Assembly: GCF_049896245.1 (NCBI RefSeq)
Contig: NZ_JAFCTX010000001.1
Coordinates: 166,964-230,963 of the forward strand
DNA: 64,000 bases
Origin: Cypionkella sp049896245
Lineage (GTDB): Bacteria > Pseudomonadota > Alphaproteobacteria > Rhodobacterales > Rhodobacteraceae
Direction: 5' to 3'
In this document: positions 59,217 to 64,000 of the stretch, one piece after another
How positions within the stretch are numbered: the stretch's first letter is position 1
Layout: each line of letters opens with the position of its first letter
Notes under the pieces: model-generated
What the model was told of the DNA's origin: nothing
Database searches by the model: none
Seen by the model: only the letters and a program-made list of their open reading frames with translations
Made by a program: the position numbers and the translations under genes

Positions 59217-59609
59217 ATGCTGAAGAAACTGATACTCGCCGCCACGCTCGCCTTTGCCGCAAGCGCTGCCTTCGCCGACCCGGTGGAGGGGATTTGGAAG
59301 ACCAAGCCCGATGACAACGGCAATTTCGGCTATGTGCAGATCAAGCCCTGTGGCGCTGCCTTCTGCGGCACGCTGATCAAGGCGTTTGATTCTGCAGGCA
59401 AAGAGAAAGCCAGCGAGAACATCGGCAAAAAGATCGTCTGGGATATGGTCGCCTATCCGGACGGGCTTTACGACGATGGCCAGATCTGGTCGCCGGACCG
59501 CGACAAGACCTATAACTCGGACATGACGCTGTCAGGCAACAAGCTGGCGGTGCGTGGTTGCGTGTTCGGGATTTGCCGCGATGGTGGCACCTGGAGCCGG
59601 GTGAAATAG
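59217..59609 (+). CDS. DUF2147-family exported protein
   Basis: 130 residues. Signal peptide MLKKLILAATLAFAASAAFA with cleavage before DPVEGIW. The mature part GIWKTKPDDNGNFGYVQI, then IWSPDRDKTYNSDMTLSGN and LAVRGCVFGICRDGGTWSRV, is the DUF2147 fold, a small lipocalin-like beta-barrel of unknown role in the periplasm. Four cysteines could form two disulfides. GAGGGAGGA precedes ATG 59217. Divergent from hisA; a terminator follows. Confidence 0.82.
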   Translation: MLKKLILAATLAFAASAAFADPVEGIWKTKPDDNGNFGYVQIKPCGAAFCGTLIKAFDSAGKEKASENIGKKIVWDMVAYPDGLYDDGQIWSPDRDKTYNSDMTLSGNKLAVRGCVFGICRDGGTWSRVK

Positions 59610-59612
59610 CAT

Positions 59613-59645
59613 AAACCGGGTCGCCTTTGTCGGGCGGCCCGGTTT
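59613..59645 (+). terminator. Rho-independent-type hairpin after the DUF2147 gene
   Basis: AAACCGGG-T-CGCC pairs with GGCG-G-CCCGGTTT, 6-nt loop, closing with TTTAT. Confidence 0.7.
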
Positions 59646-59672
59646 ATCTGGCGGCCAGTAGAGGAGCCGCTG

Positions 59673-60545
59673 ATGTCTGTGAAAGATTGGAACCGTTTGG
59701 CGATCCTGTCCCTGCTGTGGGGCGGGTCGTTTTTCTTTGTGGCGGTGGCATTACAGGGCCTGCCGACGCTAAGCGTGGTTTGGGGCCGGGTTGGGCTGGG
59801 GGCTGCGTTTTTGGCGCTGGCGTTGTGGATCAGTGGCACGGCGTTTCCGCGCGGGCGTGCCGTGTGGCGCGCGCTGGCGGTGATGGGGCTCTTGAACAAT
59901 GCGGTGCCCTTCACCCTTTTCGTGCTGGCGCAGGGCCGGATTTCTGGCGGCATGGCCTCGATCCTGAACGCGACAACGCCTTTGTGGGGCGTGCTGCTGG
60001 CGCATCTGTTGACCGAGGAAAAGATCACCGTGCCGAAGGCGGCTGGCTTGGCCTGTGGCTTTGCGGGCGTGGTGGTGATGATGGGCGGGGCAGCTTTGGG
60101 GGATATCTGGGCCAGCCTTGCCTGCTTGGGGGCCGCGTTTTCTTATGGGCTTGCAGGGATCTGGGGGCGGCAGTTTCGAAGTTTGGGAGTGCCGCCGCTG
60201 GCAACGGCTTTCGGGCAGGTGACCTCGGCTGCGGTGCTGTTGCTGCCGATTTGGCTGCTGGTGGATCAACCTTGGAGCTTGGCCGCGCCGGGTCTGCCTG
60301 TGGTGGGGGCGGTGCTGGCGATTGCGGCGTTTTCAACTGCACTGGCCTATCTGATCTATTTCCGGCTGCTGGCATCCGCCGGGCCCAGCAATCTGCTGCT
60401 GGTGACATTTTTGGTGCCGGTCTCGGCCTGTCTGCTGGGGGCGGTGTTTCTGGGGGATGCGATCTTTGCGCGGCAGTTGGCGGGGTTTGGGTTGATCGCG
60501 GCGGGATTGGTGGCACTGGATGGACGGGTTTTGAAATGGCTTTGA
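59673..60545 (+). CDS. EamA/DMT-family transporter
   Basis: 290 residues, ten membrane helices in two EamA repeats: LSLLWGGSFFFVAVALQGLP in the first, LACLGAAFSYGLAGIWGRQF and LVTFLVPVSACLLGAVFLGD in the second. Members export amino acids or other small metabolites; the substrate is unknown. The Ada-type gene begins inside its last codons (10-nt overlap). Confidence 0.83.
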   Translation: MSVKDWNRLAILSLLWGGSFFFVAVALQGLPTLSVVWGRVGLGAAFLALALWISGTAFPRGRAVWRALAVMGLLNNAVPFTLFVLAQGRISGGMASILNATTPLWGVLLAHLLTEEKITVPKAAGLACGFAGVVVMMGGAALGDIWASLACLGAAFSYGLAGIWGRQFRSLGVPPLATAFGQVTSAAVLLLPIWLLVDQPWSLAAPGLPVVGAVLAIAAFSTALAYLIYFRLLASAGPSNLLLVTFLVPVSACLLGAVFLGDAIFARQLAGFGLIAAGLVALDGRVLKWL

Positions 60546-60790
60546 TGGGTGGTCGGGAAGCCGGAGATCAGGACTGGCAGGATGTGCTGGGCAAGGTCGC
60601 GCGGGCGGGGGTTTATGGGGTGGCGAGCACCGGGATTTATTGTGATTTCGGCTGCCCCTCGCGCCCGCCGTTGCGGAACAATATGCGGGTTTTTGCAGCC
60701 GCAGAACAAGCCGAGGCGGGTGGCTATCGGCGGTGCAAGCGCTGTGTGCTTCGGGGTGTCCACGCGTGGAAAGGGGCTGCGCCCTCATAA
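60536..60790 (+). CDS. Stand-alone Ada-type metal-binding domain protein
   Basis: 84 residues. TGIYCDFGCPSRPPLRNN and AEAGGYRRCKRC match the N-terminal zinc domain of Ada. C36, C40, C67 and C70 correspond to the four ligands, including the residue that accepts methyl groups from DNA phosphotriesters in Ada. No HTH or methyltransferase domain follows. ATG 60536 overlaps the EamA gene end, so the two are co-translated. Whether it repairs or senses DNA methylation alone is not known. Confidence 0.75.
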   Translation: MALMGGREAGDQDWQDVLGKVARAGVYGVASTGIYCDFGCPSRPPLRNNMRVFAAAEQAEAGGYRRCKRCVLRGVHAWKGAAPS

Positions 60791-60825
60791 CATCAACAGG
60801 TTACGGATGGCGCGTTTACCGCTTG

Positions 60826-61260
60826 TTAAGACTTGCGCGCGGTGCCGAGGCGGGGAATTTCTATAGCCGGGCAGCGGTTCATGATCGCCACCACACCACG
60901 GGCTTCGGCGCGTTTGGCGGCCTCGGGGTCTGTGACGCCAAGCTGCATCCAGACGGCTTTCAGGTTCGGGAAGGCCGCCAAAGCCTGATCGACCACAGCA
61001 CCCGCTTCCTCTGAACGTCGAAAGATATCCACCATATCGACGCCGCCTTCGATCTCGGAGAGGCTGGCGCGCACCACTTCACCCAAGGCAATCTGCCCCG
61101 CCTGCCCCGGATTGACCGGGATCACCCGATAGCCCTGCTGTGCGAGAAAACGTGCCACGCCATGACTGGGGCGGTCGGGGTTCGGCGACCAGCCAACGAC
61201 GGCGATGCTCTGCACATTTGTCAGGATGTCACGGATTTCGGTATCGGTGCTGTGCAGCAT
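60826..61260 (-). CDS. CoA-binding domain protein (YccU-like)
   Basis: 144 residues, single CoA-binding Rossmann domain: SIAVVGWSPNPDRPSHGVAR FLAQQGYRVIPVNPG, VDMVDIFRRSEEAGAVVDQA and WMQLGVTDPEAAKRAEARGV. The family is found widely and its role is not settled. ATG 61260 is preferred; the longer in-frame version would read through the terminator-like hairpin at 61280-61318. Convergent with the Ada-type gene (35-nt gap). Confidence 0.82.
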   Translation of the reverse strand: MLHSTDTEIRDILTNVQSIAVVGWSPNPDRPSHGVARFLAQQGYRVIPVNPGQAGQIALGEVVRASLSEIEGGVDMVDIFRRSEEAGAVVDQALAAFPNLKAVWMQLGVTDPEAAKRAEARGVVAIMNRCPAIEIPRLGTARKS

Positions 61261-61273
61261 TGCAGGCTCCAGA

Positions 61274-61369
61274 TAAAAAGACGTCCGGGCCACAGGACAT
61301 ACCCGTGGGCCGGACGTCAAGGTGTGGAACGAGGGACAGTAAACAGGCACCGCGAGAGTTCCGACCCGC
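61274..61369 (-). ncRNA. Candidate small RNA or attenuated leader upstream of the CoA-binding gene
   Basis: On the minus strand a TATAAT hexamer (61381-61376) is followed, about 50 nt on, by a 14-bp near-perfect stem. The stem pairs GACGTCCGGGCCAC (61280-61293) with GTGGGCCGGACGTC (61305-61318), with one mismatch, and ends in TTTTTATCT. This is an intrinsic terminator 14 nt before the start codon. It could instead simply terminate the upstream rlmB transcript. The -35 region is weak and no known RNA family was recognised. Confidence 0.35.
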
Positions 61370-61447
61370 GTAACCATTATATGGATATCACAGCGGCGAA
61401 TTTAAGGCCCGGTCGCGTAATTGTGATGATGCAGTTGCGGCGAAGCC

Positions 61448-61496
61448 TTGGGGGCTAGCCCCCAAACCCCCAGAGTATTTTCGCCAAGATGAAACC
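61448..61496. repeat. Palindrome TTGGGGGCTAGCCCCCAA plus 3'-end repeat
   Basis: Perfect 18-bp palindrome at 61448-61465, followed by CAGAGTATTTTCGCCAAGAT G. It lies 17 nt beyond the rlmB stop. The second part is related to the element at 37721 (CATCTTGGCAAAAATACTC read on the other strand). Confidence 0.65.
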
Positions 61497-61512
61497 AAAT
61501 TTTAGATAAAGA

Positions 61513-62298
61513 TTAGCGCGTCGCTGCGGCGTAGAGGCCCACCGCTGCTGCGTTCGAGACGTTGAGGCTGCCAAATTCTCCCACGAATGGGATACGGGCA
61601 ATCATATCGCAGGTTTCGCGGGTTTTTTCGCGCAAGCCGGGACCTTCAGCACCCAAGACCAAAGCGACCGGGCGCTTGCCGACAGAGGCCATCGCCTCGG
61701 AAAGTTCTACCGTACCGTCGCCATCAAGGCCGATCATGGTGTAGCCCATGGCTTTCAGCTCCAGCATCGCCTCGGCGAGATTGGCGACTTTGAGGTAAGG
61801 CTGACGCTCCAAAGCGCCGCTGGCAGTTTTGGCCAGAGCGCCAGTCTCAGGCGCGGAATGGTGGCGGGGGGCTATGACAGCCCGCGCGCCGAACACCTCG
61901 GCCGAGCGCAGGATGGCGCCGACGTTATGCGGGTCGGTGACGCGGTCCAGCAGCACGATCAGCGGCTCCCCTGCCCCCGAAATCGCCACATCGGCCAATT
62001 TGCCCCAGTTCAGCGCCTTGACCTCAAGTGCCGCGCCTTGGTGCACCGAACCTTCGTCAATCGGCACCGAAAAGCTGCGCGGATCCGAGAGTTCAGGTTC
62101 CATTTTGGCGACGGCCACGGCCTCCTCCAGCTTGTCGAGGGCGTTTTTGGTGACAACCAGACGGATCTTCTCACGGTTCGGGTTCATCAGCGCATCGCGG
62201 ACCGCGTGCAGGCCAAACAGCCAGACGGTTTCGCGCGCCTCGGCCCGGCGGTTGCGTTCTTTATCCACCACCCAAGTTGGTTTTTTTTCACCCGACAT
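61513..62298 (-). CDS. rlmB: TrmH-family 2'-O-methyltransferase, probable 23S rRNA Gm2251 enzyme
   Basis: 261 residues. A short N-terminal substrate-binding domain (VWLFGLHAVRDALMNPNREK) precedes the SPOUT domain with the three motifs DRVTDPHNVGAILRSAE, ALVLGAEGPGLREKT and GSLNVSNAAAVGLYAA (knot). It methylates a ribose in 23S rRNA; RlmB is the nearest assignment. Divergent from the tRNA at 62440. Confidence 0.88.
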   Translation of the reverse strand: MSGEKKPTWVVDKERNRRAEARETVWLFGLHAVRDALMNPNREKIRLVVTKNALDKLEEAVAVAKMEPELSDPRSFSVPIDEGSVHQGAALEVKALNWGKLADVAISGAGEPLIVLLDRVTDPHNVGAILRSAEVFGARAVIAPRHHSAPETGALAKTASGALERQPYLKVANLAEAMLELKAMGYTMIGLDGDGTVELSEAMASVGKRPVALVLGAEGPGLREKTRETCDMIARIPFVGEFGSLNVSNAAAVGLYAAATR

Positions 62299-62439
62299 CG
62301 CGTTTTAGCCCCTGTTCATCCAGGCGCGACAATGCGGGCTGCGGGGTTTGGGCGCAAGGCGAAAGCTTTTGAAATCCAGCCTGCCGCCGCCGAACTGCTC
62401 TTGACGCCCCCGGTGGGCTTCGGTAATCACCGCCGCAGT

Positions 62440-62523
62440 GGGCGATATGCTGCAAGGTGCGGCAGCGGACTGTAACTCCGCCGAGGCGACTCATGCTTGG
62501 TTCGATTCCAAGATCGCCCACCA
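62440..62523 (+). tRNA. tRNA-Tyr (GTA), atypical
   Basis: An 84-nt cloverleaf including encoded CCA. Acceptor GGGCGAT/ATCGCCC (7 bp), anticodon stem GCGGA/TCCGC with loop CTGTAAC (anticodon GTA at 62472-62474), and T arm CTTGG-TTCGATT-CCAAG. The long variable arm CGAGGCGACTCATG includes a GAG/CTC stem, as expected for class II tRNA-Tyr. Odd points: base 8 is A rather than U, and the D-arm is compact (GCTGC-AAGGT-GCGGC). It could be a diverged isodecoder or a tRNA-like relic. Accessory DNA begins after its 3' end. Confidence 0.65.
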
Positions 62524-62699
62524 AATAAAATCAATGATTTACGGCAGATTTGAGAAAATCAGCCAGCCGCCGTGGCTGAAAGTGCTGCGCATTTCGCTGC
62601 ACAATCTGCTCCTCACATAGCCATGATTGCTTACTGGTTTCGGTGCATTTCTTGGTTATGACAATCAAGAAAAGCTTCAAGATATATCAGTGCGTGCAA
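62524..62699. other. Gene-less AT-richer stretch between tRNA and methyltransferase pseudogene
   Basis: Composition drops noticeably from flanking DNA. No ribosome site, recognisable peptide or strong hairpin was found. It may be the degraded 5' part of the following pseudogene or the edge of an integrated element. Confidence 0.4.
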
Positions 62700-63760
62700 C
62701 GTGTTCCGCGCCGATACCAGCCGGTAGAGGAAGCCGCCCACCCCAAATTGACCCCGCCGCGCGCAACCAAGTCTGGGATTACATCAAACCCCGTCCGGCG
62801 GGTTGGCCCGAGGCGGACTTCACCGTCGGCAACCCGCCCTTCATTTGCGCCAAATATGCGTGACGATCTTGGCGACGGCTATACCGAGTCGAACGGCAAG
62901 GCTTTCCCCAAGGTGCCCGACAGCGCTGATTTCGTCATCTTCTGGTGGAAGACAGCCGCCCTTGCCACAAGGGCAGGCAAGACCCGCCGCTTTGGCTTCA
63001 TCACCATCAATTCGCTGCGTCAAACCTTCAACCGGCAAGTGTTAGCGGCACATCTGTCCGATCCAAAAACTCCGCTAACTCTGGCTTTCGTTAGCGCTGA
63101 TCATCCTTGGGTCGATGCAGGCGACGGCGCTGCCGTGCGCATCGCCATGATCGCCGCCACCCCCGGAACCGCTCCGGGGCGATTGTTCACCGTGACGGAT
63201 GAAGGAAGGGCAAAGATGAGAACGAGGGTCGCGCCATCGAACTCTCCGGCGAAATCGGTGAGATATTCGGGGATTTGCGGATCGGAGCCGATGTTGCCGC
63301 CGCCAGGCCGCTAAAAGCCAACGATGATATCGCTTCGCCGGGCGTCAAGCTACATGGCGTAGGATTCATCGTCACACCAGCAGAAGCGCAAGGGCTTGGG
63401 CTTGGCTCTGTGCCGGGGCTTGAGGCCCACATTCTCGCCTACCGCAATGGACGCGACCTCACGTCCACTTCTCGCGCCGTAATGGTAGTTGATCTGTTCG
63501 GGCTTGCCGAGAGGGAAGTCCGAGAACGCTTTCCCGAAGTTTATCAGTTCTTGGCCGACCGCGTTAAGCCCGAGCGTGATGCCAAGGCGAGTTCTTCGCC
63601 TGACAGCGCACAGTATGCGTGAATGTGGTGGCTTCACGGAAAGCCCAGACCCATTTTGCGGCCCGCCCTAAAAAACTTCCTCGCTATATCGTCACTCCAG
63701 TCACGCTAAATACCGCTTCTTTGTTTTTCTGAAAGCGCGATCTTGACGGACGACGCACTA
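62700..63760 (+). pseudogene. Class I SAM-dependent DNA methyltransferase (MmeI-like), decayed
   Basis: Homology runs through all the frames in the order expected for large type II/MmeI-like adenine methyltransferases: PVEEAAHPKLTP, NQVWDYIKPRPAGWPEADF with catalytic NPPF, then DGYTES...AFPKVPDSADF, GFITINSLRQTF, LKANDDIASPGVKLHG, and WWLHGKPRPILRPALKN. Lesions: frameshifts near 62748, 62854, 63216, 63675 and 63708, mostly single-base losses, plus a TGA at 63620 where CGA would continue the frame. The 5' part is missing, and the 3' part is cut by an insertion-sequence remnant at about 63759. It cannot make an active enzyme. Confidence 0.75.
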
Positions 63761-63881
63761 GAACGTGTCTCGTTTAATCGGTTCTGTATCCTGCCGCTTT
63801 GAAGAAGTTGTAGCATTCTTCGTCGGTGAACAGATCGTAGACGTTACCGACCGCCTGCCAAAGCTGATCGTAGGTTCGGGC
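63761..63881 (-). mobile_element. IS630-type transposase C-terminal remnant
   Basis: On the minus strand 63881-63774 reads ARTYDQLWQAVGNVYDLFTD then EECYNFFKAAGYRTD and a stop, the typical C terminus of IS630-family transposases (DLFTDEEC-NFF-AAGY). The likely element end GAACGTGTCTCG follows a TA at 63759-63760, the IS630 target dinucleotide. The rest of the transposase is missing because another element starts at 63882. Confidence 0.6.
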
Positions 63882-64000
63882 TGTTGATTTTCACCCAGAA
63901 CTGAGCCGGTTAGGCGCATAATTTTCACTGAGAACTGAGCCATGTGAACCTACCCCCAAAGCGGAGAGCAGTGGGGGCAACGGAGTGATCCACATGGGAC
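63882..64000 (+). mobile_element. Terminal part of an IS21-type insertion sequence (partial)
   Basis: Begins TGTTGATTTTCACCC at the point where the IS630 coding frame breaks. It carries two direct copies of ATTTTCACnnAGAACTGAGC C (63887-63907 and 63921-63941), 34 bp apart. Multiple terminal repeats of this sort and sequence are characteristic of IS21-family ends. A transposase gene would be expected beyond the window edge. Confidence 0.5.

Noticed and set aside
59627..60790. A 387-codon plus frame spanning the EamA and Ada-type genes
   Set aside because: Only its last 84 codons (from 60536) carry recognisable sequence. The first part is an out-of-frame, Gly/Ala-rich shadow of the EamA gene.
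1..64000. CRISPR arrays, rRNA genes, replication origin or prophage modules
   Set aside because: No regularly spaced short repeats, no rRNA sequence, no dnaA or repABC genes, and no phage structural or integrase genes were seen.

Overview
The window is high-GC DNA read as part of an alphaproteobacterial chromosome, most likely of the Rhodobacteraceae (Rhodobacter/Gemmobacter/Pseudorhodobacter type). Support for this comes from the protein repertoire, the dense operons with 4-nt ATGA overlaps, and a recurring intergenic repeat built on CCTCCGGCGGGAGTATTT, which I associate with that family. The genus cannot be fixed from the sequence alone.

Layout. 1-8.2 kb: end of an acyltransferase-like gene, a flotillin stub, a flavin monooxygenase, then a catabolic run (Rieske oxygenase, RidA, DUF1028, LysR regulator, trimethylamine-dehydrogenase-type flavoprotein) closed by an Rrf2 regulator. 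8.4-9.6 kb: a small membrane protein and a beta-hydroxyacid-type dehydrogenase. 9.7-14.6 kb: ROK regulator and D-xylose ABC transporter (xylF-xylH-xylG). 14.7-17.5 kb: exported vanadium-haloperoxidase-type enzyme with a CRTAC1/UnbV-type partner. 17.5-23.8 kb (minus): galactofuranose-type transporter ytfQ-ytfR-ytfT-yjfF with a GntR regulator and galM. 24.3-37.7 kb: a divergent cluster with a five-gene minus operon (cyclase, FAD oxidoreductase, MarR, iorA, iorB) and a plus operon (second FAD oxidoreductase plus a complete peptide-type ABC transporter).

37.8-52.7 kb is the most distinctive part. It holds a MalEFGK-type ABC transporter split between divergent operons, two FucU/RbsD mutarotases, a ribokinase-family kinase, and a coupled quartet resembling part of E. 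coli sgc (SIS isomerase, FGGY kinase, M42 hydrolase, BtpA/SgcQ barrel). It also has an aldo/keto reductase, a UxaA-type dehydratase and a GntR regulator. Three copies of the palindrome CTAACATGTTAG (one with two mismatches) lie in exactly the three divergent promoter regions, so I read it as one regulon for an unidentified sugar.

52.8-62.3 kb is more housekeeping: phosphomannomutase/phosphoglucomutase, hisB-hisH-glsA on plus, hisA-hisF-(YcxB-like)-hisE on minus, a DUF2147 protein, an EamA exporter, an Ada-type zinc protein, a CoA-binding protein and an RlmB-type methyltransferase. A tRNA with a GTA (Tyr) anticodon at 62440 marks the edge of a decayed accessory segment. That segment contains a DNA methyltransferase pseudogene with at least six lesions, the tail of an IS630-type transposase, and what looks like the end of an IS21-type element running off the window.

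All functions are assigned by reading motifs and remembered family sequences; no database search was run.
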